NCBI GenBank assembly: GCA_964557125.1
Contig: CAZKYX010000003.1
Span: 21,377-85,376, forward strand
Source: CAZKYX01 sp964557125
GTDB taxonomy: Bacteria > Patescibacteriota > Microgenomatia > Levybacterales > GWA1-39-11
Reading direction: 5' to 3'
Length of the DNA: 64,000 nt
Shown: piece by piece, positions 18,639 through 26,408 of the stretch
Layout: the number at the start of each line of letters is the position of its first letter
How positions within the stretch are numbered: position 1 is the first letter of the stretch
The notes under the pieces: generated by a model
Database searches by the model: none
Seen by the model: the letters and a program-made list of their open reading frames with translations, nothing else
Told to the model about the DNA's origin: nothing
Made by a program: the position numbers and the translations under genes

Positions 18639-19214
18639 TTAATATATCACTACCCCACTCTGACTAAAAGTCTTCCATTTTGCGTCAAAATATGCCCTTG
18701 GCCACACAACTTGTCCGATAAGTGGATCATTTACAATAATTGCTGAAGGATTGTCCTTTACTCCGACAAACCCGACGGCTACAACTGCATGCTCTCCTCT
18801 CACGCCAAAAATTGATTTACCTGCTTGCGTATTCCAGCTAACTGGTGAACCATTTGTGCTATAAACCCAGATGACAACGGGGTTACTACTTGCGATTTGA
18901 TGCGTCAGTTGTCCAATTCCCCAACCTCGAAAGTCTGTAGCTTGCCGGTAATTTCTTGCAACTCTAGCAATAGGCTCCCAGTACACACCATACCCATTTA
19001 TCATTTGCCTTCCACTAACATTTCCAACAAACGCAGCATGCGGGTCACCCCATATCCCATCTTTTCTTGGAGTATTGTCTATTCCAACTTGAGAAATAAT
19101 TGTGTCCTCGTCAAGCTTTACACCCTTAAACTCAAGCGCCATCTGAAGTGCAGCTATTTCACAAGATAGAGAGTATTTCTGCAAATAGGCAGGCACCGCC
19201 AACTTAAACATCTC
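18639..19214 (-). CDS. C39-like peptidase domain, C-terminal part of a gap-split protein
   Basis: The 191 visible residues form a peptidase_C39_2-like papain-fold domain. The catalytic cysteine is in YSLSCEIAALQMAL, the histidine in GEHAVVAVGF and the acidic residue probably in VNDPL. Such domains are often surface or secreted cysteine peptidases. Its 5' side runs into the 100-N gap. The fragment beyond the gap is in a frame that needs a gap length divisible by three, so the N-run is a placeholder rather than the true length. I infer one protein: two membrane helices, SbsA-type Ig domains, then this domain. Confidence 0.78.
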   Translation of the reverse strand, partial: EMFKLAVPAYLQKYSLSCEIAALQMALEFKGVKLDEDTIISQVGIDNTPRKDGIWGDPHAAFVGNVSGRQMINGYGVYWEPIARVARNYRQATDFRGWGIGQLTHQIASSNPVVIWVYSTNGSPVSWNTQAGKSIFGVRGEHAVVAVGFVGVKDNPSAIIVNDPLIGQVVWPRAYFDAKWKTFSQSGVVIY

Positions 19215-19314
19215 NNNNNNNNNNNNNNNNNNNNNNNNNNNNNNNNNNNNNNNNNNNNNNNNNNNNNNNNNNNNNNNNNNNNNNNNNNNNNNNNNNNNNN
19301 NNNNNNNNNNNNNN
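19215..19314. other. 100-N assembly gap
   Basis: Exactly 100 N bases, the usual placeholder for a scaffold gap of unknown size. It interrupts a single minus-strand gene; apparent stops just past the Ns in either flanking frame are artefacts. Confidence 0.95.
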
Positions 19315-19992
19315 CGCACTCGGATTTAATTTGAAATCAAATTCGCTAACGTCTTCATTTGGCGAGGAAAGGCTCACTTTGATAGGCATAGTTATTTCAA
19401 CTTTTTTACTTCCTTTTTGCGGCGTGACACTCGCAACTCGAGGTGACTTCTGAGACTTAAAACTAAAAATGTATGAAGAAGGGTTGGTAAGTGGAATAAG
19501 GTTTGTAATATTTCGAATACTTACCGTGTAAGTTGTATCCGGAGCAAAAGTTGTTGTTGGATGAAAAACCACTTTCCTATATAAATGTGTCGAATAGAGC
19601 GAGTCTTCAAAGACCCAAACTCCCGCAACATCAGGATTGATGAATTTTTGAAGTGAAGCTCTATCAACTGGTCTGTCAAAAAACACCTCTATCCTGCTAT
19701 CCTTTTTAGATATTTCTTTCATGTTTGGACTTGTTGATGCCACCCGAGGTTGAGGCAGCAGCCAAAAAGAAAGTAAAGCAAAAAATGTTATGCTAAATGC
19801 AACCTTTAGTCCAATTGAGATGAGGATAACTAATTTTAGCTTATGCTTTAGCTGCAGCGGCTTTTTAATGTAATGAAAAATAATATACAGAACAGTTAAG
19901 AGGAGAAAGAAAACAAGAAAATAAATAGTGATAATTTCTGGTGAAACTAAAGGGCTACCCACAACTGTCCCATATCCATTTACTTGCTCCAT
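19315..19992 (-). CDS. Membrane-anchored SbsA-type Ig-like protein, N-terminal part of a gap-split protein
   Basis: The 226 visible residues start with two membrane helices (about 20-40 and 52-78). An SbsA Ig-like (Big_5) domain follows at about 82-180, with the usual FFDRPVD and FAPDTTYTVSI strands, then the start of a second such domain (VASVTPQKG). The outer part would sit on the cell surface. It most likely continues across the gap into the C39-like domain. Upstream, 40 nt away, is the bPH2 protein gene on the same strand. Confidence 0.72.
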
Positions 19993-20032
19993 GTAATAAT
20001 TGTATCTTAAAGACTATCCAAACTTGTAGAGG

Positions 20033-20632
20033 CTAGATACTATCATTCTCAGGCTCTAAAATATGTTTTCGAAACACCTGTTCTGATTTGTCCACGTCAG
20101 GAAGCAGTTCTTCAAGAATTTTTTGATATTTCATTGGATTGTGAATTAGGTAGAGATATACATATTTCTCTTTTGTCCAGTTAAAAAGCTTAAGAGTACC
20201 AAAGTTAAATAGTCTCCCTAGAATACCTTGCTCTAATTTAACAGAACCTATATGTTCAAAAATATGTCTCTCTTCCTTTTTGAAGAAAAATCCTTTTTTG
20301 TAAATCACCTCTCCCGTTGTAATTTCATAATATTCGTTGAGCCATTGAATAATGACGCAAATCATAACAGTAAGTTTTACTGTTACAAGCATTAAAAAAA
20401 AGGGAATGTTGAAAAGAATACTATTGTCTCCCAATCGCTCTTTTACGGAAGGCTCCAAAACCAAACTCAAAAAAACAATCAGACCGATAGCTGCAATTAT
20501 TTCAATTGCAACTAGTCTCAAATGGAGAAAGAAAATACTTTGCCTAATAGTAACGTGAGAAACAATAATTTTCTTCTCCTTATCAACATGCACCACCCCC
20601 AACATTTTTTCCTTGTATTCAAGACTCGTCAT
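20033..20632 (-). CDS. bPH2-domain membrane protein
   Basis: This 199-residue protein has two hydrophobic helices at about 32-60 and 72-98, then a bacterial PH-like domain (PF03703 type) with YEITTGEVIYKKGFFFKKEE and LFNFGTLKLFNW, a pattern typical of YdbS/YdbT-like proteins. The function of these proteins is not well established; a membrane-associated scaffold or lipid-binding role is plausible. It is 53 nt downstream of the truncated cupin gene and may share its FNR-type promoter. Confidence 0.75.
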   Translation of the reverse strand: MTSLEYKEKMLGVVHVDKEKKIIVSHVTIRQSIFFLHLRLVAIEIIAAIGLIVFLSLVLEPSVKERLGDNSILFNIPFFLMLVTVKLTVMICVIIQWLNEYYEITTGEVIYKKGFFFKKEERHIFEHIGSVKLEQGILGRLFNFGTLKLFNWTKEKYVYLYLIHNPMKYQKILEELLPDVDKSEQVFRKHILEPENDSI

Positions 20633-20685
20633 ATCTTTACTTATTGTAGTTACCTACTCAACAAAAACGCAAGTGACTTATACAT

Positions 20686-20850
20686 TTAGCTTTCTGCTTT
20701 TTGAGCATCAACGATTGGATGAACCTCTTCCCCAATATCCTGTCCTTCCAAAATACTCATCGCTACAAGTTGGCTGTTTACACCTGTATGAAGCACTTTC
20801 CTATAATTAGTATTGTCTTTCGTTAGTTTTATTATATCTTCTGCAAACAT
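20686..20850 (-). CDS. Truncated cupin-like small protein
   Basis: The 54 residues match the N-terminal half of small cupins (YRKVLHTGVNSQLVAMSI, then GQDIGEEVHP with a metal-ligand-like Glu and His). They stop just where the second cupin motif should begin. I choose the ATG at 20850 because a strong GGAGGTG Shine-Dalgarno lies 7 nt upstream; a longer in-frame start at 20928 has none. Only about 50 nt separate its stop from the next gene, with no sign of the missing half. It may be a decaying gene, but it retains a good promoter with paired FNR-type boxes and a good ribosome site. Confidence 0.5.
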   Translation of the reverse strand: MFAEDIIKLTKDNTNYRKVLHTGVNSQLVAMSILEGQDIGEEVHPIVDAQKAES

Positions 20851-20890
20851 ACTTTTTTCACCTCCTCGGCATAACGTTATTTCAAATTCA

Positions 20891-20955
20891 ATAGTACACC
20901 TTGCATTTGCAAAGAGCATTGATATCAATCATGGGAATAAGGTGATGCAAATCAA
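20891..20955 (-). promoter_or_regulatory. Promoter with two FNR-type boxes ahead of the cupin-like gene
   Basis: Two TGAT-N4-ATCA boxes lie at 20919-20932 (TTGATATCAATCAT) and 20942-20955 (GTGATGCAAATCAA), with centres 23 bp apart. A -10-like TACTAT at 20896-20891 on the minus strand sets the start of transcription near 20884. The boxes are then centred at -41.5 and -64.5. The first is the class II activator position of FNR/CRP proteins. The same spacing occurs at the promoter near 23.5 kb. Confidence 0.65.
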
Positions 20956-20959
20956 GAAG

Positions 20960-23416
20960 CTAGTGGCCAAGACTTTGTTCGACTTCTTTAACTTTAATAG
21001 CTGTTTTGAGAACTGTATCAGGATTAAGAGAAATAGAATCTATTCCCTCCCTGACTAAAAATTCTGCAAGATCTGGAAAATCTGAGGGACCTTGTCCACA
21101 AATTCCAACTTTTAGCCCTGCTGCGTGAGCTTTCTGAATGAGAGTTGAAATCAAAATATGAACCGCTGGACTATTTTCATTTCCAATGTGGGCTATGAGC
21201 TTTGAATCTCTATCAAGCCCCAATGTAAGCTGGGTGAGATCATTGGAACCGATTGAAAAACCGTCAAATATTTTCGCGAATTCCTCAACGAGGAGAATAT
21301 TTGAAGGAATTTCAGCCATAACCCATACATGTAAATTCTCATCCATCTTTTCTGTATTAACCATGTTCTTTGCTTTATCATGAACAAGTCCGTTGCTAGT
21401 CATTTCCTCAAGCACTTTTGCACCCTCCTCCGGAGTTCTGCAGAAAGGAATCATAACTTGGAGATTGTAAAGCCCAAATTCATTTCTCACCTTCTTGATT
21501 GCTTCACATTCAAGCGCAAATGCATTTGCAAATTGTGGGTCGGTGTAACGACTAGCACCACGCCACCCTATCATTGGGTTTTCTTCATGAGGCTCGTAAT
21601 CTTTGCCTCCAATGAGATTTGCGTATTCATTTGACTTAAAATCACTAAATCGTAATAACACTTCATGCGGATAGAAGGCTGCTGCAATAAGCGCAATTCC
21701 ATAAGCAAGCTTATCTATATAATAGTTAACTTTATTGTCGTACCCCACAGTAATGGCGTCTATCTGATTTTTGACATCCTGATTTTCTAACGCATCATAA
21801 TTAAGCAATGCATTCGGATGAATTTTTATAAAATTTGAAATAATAAATTCCTCACGGGCAAGACCAACCCCCATATTTGGAATGAAAGCATAATTAAATA
21901 CCAAATCAGGACTTGCAACTATCATTTTTATTTCAGTTTTTGGAAGTTCAAAATTGGTAAGATCTGTAGTGTCAACCCGAAACTTTAATAGTCCTTCATA
22001 AACATTTCCGACTTCACCATCAGAACAGGATACTGTAACCTCATTCCCATTTGGCAATGCAGTTGTGGCATTACCGCATCCCACAATTGCAGGAATTCCC
22101 AATTCGCGACTAACAATTGCCGCATGACTGGTTCTTCCACCTGAATTTGTAACTATTGCGCTAGCAATTTTCATAATTGGTTCCCAATCAGGATCTGTTA
22201 TTTCCGCGACCAACACTTCCCCCGGCTGAAATTCGGAAAGCTGACTTGGGTCTTTAATATAATGCACTTTCCCTTGACCAATTTTTCTTCCAACTGAAGC
22301 ACCGTGCGTAAGTACTTTTCCTTTTTCTTCTAATATATAGTCTTCAAGAACCGTCGTGCTCTTCTTAGCTTGCACAGTCTCAGGTCTCGCCTGAACAATA
22401 TAGAGTTCGTTATCTACACCATCAAATGCCCATTCGATATCCATTGGTTTTTGATAGTGATCTTCTATCATCATTCCCCATCGAGCAAGTTTTAAAATAT
22501 GCTCTTCAGAAAGAACAAACATGCTCCTTTCATTTGGTGCAACCTGAACATCTTTTGTAGGTACCGACCCCTCTGTTGAATAAATTAATTTTTTCTCCTT
22601 ACTTCCAAGCTTTTTACTTATAATTGAACGAAAGCCCTTTCTAAGTGTGGGCTTGAATACAACAAACTCATCAGGTGTTACAATACCCTTCACAACATAC
22701 TCTCCAAGTCCCCATGCTGCATTAATAAGTATCACATCCTTAAAACCACTATCAGAGTCGAGCGTAAACATAACACCGCTTGCACCCCTGTCAGACCGTG
22801 CCATTTTCTGAACCGAAACTGATAATGCAACTTTGAAATGGTCGAAATGCTGATCAACCCTGTATGAAATAGCGCGATTTGTGAACAGAGAAGCGAATGC
22901 TTTTTTTACTGCCTCAAGTAAATCGTGCTCTCCTCGTATGTTAAGGTATGACTCTTGTTGTCCGGCAAATGATGCATCCGGCAAGTCCTCTGCAGTTGCT
23001 GATGACCTAACCGCCACATCAGCATCCCCTTCCAAGTTAAGTTTGTTGCTTAACTCGTGGTACGCACCATAAATAGCAGATGTTAATTCCTCAGGAAAGG
23101 GAGCTGAAGTGATAAGATCTCTAACTTTTCTGCCTGCTTCTTCCAAAGATTTAATATCACTTGTATTAAGGCCTTCAAGCGCTTCATGAATTTTTGTATC
23201 TAAATTGTTCTTCTCAATAAAATATCTATATGAATATGCAGTTATCGCAAATCCATAGGGGACTTGAATTTTTTCACCGGGAAATATTTCACTCGTTGTG
23301 TGGGATAGATTCTGAAACATCTCGCCCAAATTAGCATTTTTGCCCCCAACAAGAGGTATATCGTCTTTATTTATTTCGTCAAACCAAAGAACGTAATATT
23401 TTGATTTATCTTCCAT
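20960..23416 (-). CDS. ppsA: Phosphoenolpyruvate synthase
   Basis: This 818-residue enzyme converts pyruvate and ATP to PEP, AMP and phosphate, a gluconeogenic entry step. The N-terminal ATP-grasp domain spans about 1-350 (VGGKNANLGEM, RSSATAEDLPDASFAGQQES). The central swivelling domain holds the phosphorylated His in GGRTSHAAIVSRELG near residue 430. The C-terminal barrel ends with GICGQGPSD, containing the catalytic Cys, and SISLNPD. Length is normal. A GATAAT hexamer at 23429-23424 lies 7 nt before the ATG, suggesting a leaderless mRNA. The intergenic region upstream carries two FNR-type boxes shared with the divergent gene. Confidence 0.95.
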   Translation of the reverse strand: MEDKSKYYVLWFDEINKDDIPLVGGKNANLGEMFQNLSHTTSEIFPGEKIQVPYGFAITAYSYRYFIEKNNLDTKIHEALEGLNTSDIKSLEEAGRKVRDLITSAPFPEELTSAIYGAYHELSNKLNLEGDADVAVRSSATAEDLPDASFAGQQESYLNIRGEHDLLEAVKKAFASLFTNRAISYRVDQHFDHFKVALSVSVQKMARSDRGASGVMFTLDSDSGFKDVILINAAWGLGEYVVKGIVTPDEFVVFKPTLRKGFRSIISKKLGSKEKKLIYSTEGSVPTKDVQVAPNERSMFVLSEEHILKLARWGMMIEDHYQKPMDIEWAFDGVDNELYIVQARPETVQAKKSTTVLEDYILEEKGKVLTHGASVGRKIGQGKVHYIKDPSQLSEFQPGEVLVAEITDPDWEPIMKIASAIVTNSGGRTSHAAIVSRELGIPAIVGCGNATTALPNGNEVTVSCSDGEVGNVYEGLLKFRVDTTDLTNFELPKTEIKMIVASPDLVFNYAFIPNMGVGLAREEFIISNFIKIHPNALLNYDALENQDVKNQIDAITVGYDNKVNYYIDKLAYGIALIAAAFYPHEVLLRFSDFKSNEYANLIGGKDYEPHEENPMIGWRGASRYTDPQFANAFALECEAIKKVRNEFGLYNLQVMIPFCRTPEEGAKVLEEMTSNGLVHDKAKNMVNTEKMDENLHVWVMAEIPSNILLVEEFAKIFDGFSIGSNDLTQLTLGLDRDSKLIAHIGNENSPAVHILISTLIQKAHAAGLKVGICGQGPSDFPDLAEFLVREGIDSISLNPDTVLKTAIKVKEVEQSLGH

Positions 23417-23464
23417 AAGTCACATTATCTTTATCCATTTTCCAGTTTACTATATTCACTAGCT

Positions 23465-23529
23465 ATGATGTCAATCATTATATCAATGTGATTCAAATCA
23501 ATGAATATTCAACACTAAATACTTATTGT
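23465..23529 (+). promoter_or_regulatory. Promoter with two FNR-type boxes between ppsA and the gene at 23536
   Basis: The boxes are ATGATGTCAATCAT (23465-23478) and GTGATTCAAATCAA (23488-23501), again 23 bp centre to centre. A -10-like TATTGT lies at 23524-23529, exactly -12 to -7 from the ATG at 23536. If transcription starts at that ATG, the boxes are centred at -64.5 and -41.5. The arrangement is identical to the cupin promoter. ppsA, transcribed the other way, may share these sites. Confidence 0.68.
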
Positions 23530-23535
23530 TAAGTT

Positions 23536-23889
23536 ATGATTCAACTTATTGGTGAAGGGTTATACAAATTAATCGAAACACGTAATTTAACTAAAATTCT
23601 CACACTTGGGCAGAAAGATTCGTATGCCTGGGTAAGCGCAGGCGGCATTGGGGAAATTTTAGTTAATACTGAAAAAATATTCATGCCTTTTCACGTATTG
23701 TCTTCGGGAAAATACCGAATATATCAAGTGAAAGATGAGCCGAAGTTAACCGATTTGGTTCATTTAGAACTTTTTGTGGGAGAAGGAAACTGGCAAGGAT
23801 ATTTACTCCCAACCGGACTTCCAAACGCAGATGATAAGAGAAACCGAATTATCTCAACAAAAGAAATTATCACTAAATCAACACACTAG
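23536..23889 (+). CDS. Unknown 117-residue protein under a putative FNR-type promoter
   Basis: I do not recognise this protein. It is soluble, with no signal peptide or membrane helix, and looks beta-rich with a conserved-looking WVSAGGIGEIL and FVGEGNWQGYLLP. It lacks cysteine. It is divergent from ppsA and convergent with the Crp/Fnr-family regulator gene, whose stop codon overlaps its own in a shared CTAG. The -10 hexamer lies 6 nt before the ATG, so its mRNA is probably leaderless. The promoter boxes suggest it belongs to the same regulon as ppsA and the cupin-like gene. Confidence 0.7.
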   Translation: MIQLIGEGLYKLIETRNLTKILTLGQKDSYAWVSAGGIGEILVNTEKIFMPFHVLSSGKYRIYQVKDEPKLTDLVHLELFVGEGNWQGYLLPTGLPNADDKRNRIISTKEIITKSTH

Positions 23890-24533
23890 ACCCCTTCAAC
23901 TAATTCCTGCTCTAGCTGCTTCAGATTGTGAATAACAAGATTATTTTTAATAAAGCTTACTAATTTTTTGTTTTTTAACACCCTCATTTCACGACTTACC
24001 GTTTCACGAGTCATTCCTGATTGAGATGCCAATTCCTTCTCTGTAATATTCATCTCAGTAGATTCTTTAACTGTTTTTCCAAAACGTTTTGCTTGAATAA
24101 GAAGCTCTGTAATAAGTCTTCCATGAGCATTACCTGCCATGAGGTATGTTATTCGTGTCATCATTCCATCAGTACCGTTGTAAACACGGCTCAAAAGATC
24201 ATACATAACATCAGGATTAGCTTTTATAAATTCGATAACCTCCTCTTTTGGAGCCCGATTCACAGTAAGACTCGTAACGGCCTCGAAAAAGTAGTCATTT
24301 TGACTATTATTTATTGCCCAAGACATTGGGAAAAAAGTCTGAGGCCTAAATACATTCAGCACCAACTCATCCCCTTTTTTTGAAATTGCGTATTCCTTTA
24401 CCATCCCCTCTTTGATGTAAAAAATTCCAGAAGGACTATCGTCTGCTCTCACCAATAATTCACCTTTCTTGTACTTCTGCTCTTTATATTTTGAAAAAAA
24501 CTCACTAACCTTTTTACTAATTTGACTACTCAT
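23886..24533 (-). CDS. Crp/Fnr-family transcription regulator
   Basis: This 215-residue regulator has an N-terminal cyclic-nucleotide-binding-like beta domain (about 15-115), a dimer helix and a C-terminal winged helix. The recognition helix reads MTRETVSREMRVL (residues 174-186) with Glu177, Ser180 and Arg181, the E-x-x-S-R pattern by which FNR reads TTGAT-N4-ATCAA. It contains no cysteine, so it cannot carry an FNR iron-sulfur cluster; haem, redox or another effector is possible. A TATAAT at 24545-24540 sits 6 nt before the ATG, implying a leaderless transcript that starts inside the 3' end of the DUF305 gene region. It is the obvious candidate to bind the paired boxes nearby. Confidence 0.88.
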   Translation of the reverse strand: MSSQISKKVSEFFSKYKEQKYKKGELLVRADDSPSGIFYIKEGMVKEYAISKKGDELVLNVFRPQTFFPMSWAINNSQNDYFFEAVTSLTVNRAPKEEVIEFIKANPDVMYDLLSRVYNGTDGMMTRITYLMAGNAHGRLITELLIQAKRFGKTVKESTEMNITEKELASQSGMTRETVSREMRVLKNKKLVSFIKNNLVIHNLKQLEQELVEGV

Positions 24534-24554
24534 GCCAATATTATATCACCCAAG

Positions 24555-25154
24555 TTATTGACCCCACTCAGACAGCCACTTGCCCATCAGTTCTATTTCA
24601 CTTGTTTGAGCCGTAATTATGTCTTTCGCAAGTTTTTTCATTTCGCTTCTCTGTGTTCCAACCTCTAACATGTTAGCCATCATAACAGCCATCTGGTGAT
24701 GTGGAATCATTTCAATTAAAAATTCCTTATCAAAATCAGTTGCATTTTCGAGCCTTTGCATATCGGTATCGCCGCTCATCATGCCGCCTCGACCCATCAT
24801 TCCCATGCTGCTTTGCACAACATCATGTCCAGTCCAGTCCTTATACCAAGCTTTCATCATTTCATTCTCTCTTGATTGCGAAACAATAATATTGTTGGAA
24901 AGTGCTCTTATATCTTCGTTGCTTGATTTTTCTAAAGCGAGCCTCGCCATTGTAATAGCGCTGTCGTGGTGAGGAATCATTTGTTCGATAAAATGAACGT
25001 CAACATCCATACGCGATTGTGTACTTGGAACTTCAACGTTATCCATAAACTTATTCATCCGCACACTCATCTGAGAGGTAGTCAACAGTACCCATATCAA
25101 AACACCGCCTGCTATAAATGCTCCAAACAATTCTATAGTCGAATATTTCTTCAT
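24555..25154 (-). CDS. DUF305 protein, membrane anchored
   Basis: This 199-residue protein starts with one membrane helix (about 8-28) followed by a duplicated DUF305 domain. Each half has the MIPHH signature (MIPHHDSAI and MIPHHQMAV) and a methionine-rich middle (MGMMGRGGMMSGD) that suggests copper or silver binding. DUF305 proteins often occur in copper-resistance operons, and this one follows copZ by 16 nt. I use the ATG at 25154 because GGAGGTG at 25167-25161 is well spaced from it; the upstream GTG at 25163 overlaps that site. It is probably a cell-surface copper-binding protein. Confidence 0.85.
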   Translation of the reverse strand: MKKYSTIELFGAFIAGGVLIWVLLTTSQMSVRMNKFMDNVEVPSTQSRMDVDVHFIEQMIPHHDSAITMARLALEKSSNEDIRALSNNIIVSQSRENEMMKAWYKDWTGHDVVQSSMGMMGRGGMMSGDTDMQRLENATDFDKEFLIEMIPHHQMAVMMANMLEVGTQRSEMKKLAKDIITAQTSEIELMGKWLSEWGQ

Positions 25155-25170
25155 AGTAGTCACCTCCTAT

Positions 25171-25392
25171 CTAAATTGGTCTTGCTTCATATCCGGTATT
25201 TTTGATAGATTGAATGATTTTCCCAACTGATACTTTATCGCTGTCATAATTAATAGAGGAGATACTCTTAGCATAATTTGTATTTGAAGACTCAACACCA
25301 GAAACGTCCTCCAAATCGAAATCAATACTCATTGCACACGAAGTGCAATGCATCCCTTCTATTTTTAACTTAATATTTGATATTTTTTTCAT
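25171..25392 (-). CDS. copZ: CopZ-like heavy-metal-associated domain protein
   Basis: This 73-residue protein is a single HMA fold with GMHCTSCA; the metal-binding cysteines are at residues 16 and 19. It would carry Cu(I) in the cytoplasm and hand it to the P-type ATPase. It overlaps the TauE/SafE-cupredoxin gene by 4 nt (ATGA) and precedes DUF305, so it is the fourth gene of the csoR operon. Beyond the CxxC the chain is only weakly like well-studied CopZ, so a role limited to this operon's exporter is inferred. Confidence 0.85.
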   Translation of the reverse strand: MKKISNIKLKIEGMHCTSCAMSIDFDLEDVSGVESSNTNYAKSISSINYDSDKVSVGKIIQSIKNTGYEARPI

Positions 25393-26408
25393 ATAACCTC
25401 AATTATTCCCGTATACATACCCATTGAGCATGTGAATATTATTTTCCCCGCTTCTGTCGGTGTAAACAGAAAGGTATATTTTTCGTTTGGTCCAAGATTT
25501 TTGCTTATTCCTAAGGACGGTATACGAAATGCTGACGCACAACTATAAGCATCCTTTCCAATGAGCGTAATAGTCGCCTCGCTTCCCTTTCTTATCTTTA
25601 TATAGTTAGGCGAATAGCCATTTGAAAAGACGTAAATTTCGTTGACCTGCGATACTACACTGGACATTTGCGATACTGTATCTTCTTTTTTACCGAGTGA
25701 CTCGAAGATAGAACTAATTTTTTTGGAATTTAATGGAAATCCGGATGCAATAAATGCACCATTAATCGACGCAATGCCTAAATATAAAACAGCTATAGCT
25801 GCAATCTTTAAGAACCGTGCTCTAAAATTGTCTCCCAACAAACTCGTGAGATACCCAACTCCAAAAAAAACAGGAGTAGTACCCAAAACAAAAGCAGCCA
25901 TTATTGCTGCGCCCTGAACTGCACTACCACTACTAATTGCCAGTGCTTCCATGGCTAGTGTTGTGCCACATGGTATAAAAATTGTCATACCACCCAGAAA
26001 TGCCGGTGCAAACATTTCTTTGTTTCGAGACTGATTTTTGACTTTCTTCAGCAAAAAACGGGGAGGCTGAATTACAGCATAGCGAAAAATAGGATGCACA
26101 TTAAGCAAATTAAGGGCTACTGCAACCATATAACACCCTGCTATAAGCTGCATGACAATCTGGGCTGTTCCATTTATACCGACAGCGCTCCCAAACGCAC
26201 CTAGACCAAAACCAAGAAGTGTATATGCTACGAGTTTGGTTGTCAAAAAAGCAGCTGTTGGAAATATAGAATTTCTTCTATTTATTCCTCTTTCGACCTC
26301 TTCTTTCTCACGCGCGGCTATGACAGAAGCTAAAAGTCCACCCTGAACAGCAAGGCACGTTAGGCCTCCCACCGTAAGACCTGTCAAAAATATTATCCAT
26401 AAATTCAT
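25389..26408 (-). CDS. TauE/SafE-type (DsbD_2) membrane protein fused to a cupredoxin-like domain
   Basis: This 339-residue protein has about six membrane helices (residues 1-230) of the UreH/DsbD_2 type that is often labelled sulfite exporter TauE/SafE. A C-terminal cupredoxin-like domain follows (about 250-339). The latter ends with FTCSMGMYTG, a Cys-x-Met pattern near the usual C-terminal copper-ligand loop. An internal Cys in DAYSCASAF may be another ligand. Its place between copA and copZ, with 4-nt ATGA overlaps on both sides, argues for copper handling or transfer to the outside. The exact transported species is not known. Confidence 0.8.
   Translation of the reverse strand: MNLWIIFLTGLTVGGLTCLAVQGGLLASVIAAREKEEVERGINRRNSIFPTAAFLTTKLVAYTLLGFGLGAFGSAVGINGTAQIVMQLIAGCYMVAVALNLLNVHPIFRYAVIQPPRFLLKKVKNQSRNKEMFAPAFLGGMTIFIPCGTTLAMEALAISSGSAVQGAAIMAAFVLGTTPVFFGVGYLTSLLGDNFRARFLKIAAIAVLYLGIASINGAFIASGFPLNSKKISSIFESLGKKEDTVSQMSSVVSQVNEIYVFSNGYSPNYIKIRKGSEATITLIGKDAYSCASAFRIPSLGISKNLGPNEKYTFLFTPTEAGKIIFTCSMGMYTGIIEVI

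Noticed and set aside
19204..19214. Apparent stop just after the first N-run in the SbsA-Ig frame
   Set aside because: It arises only because the 100-N placeholder is not a multiple of three; the other frame continues as the C39-like domain.
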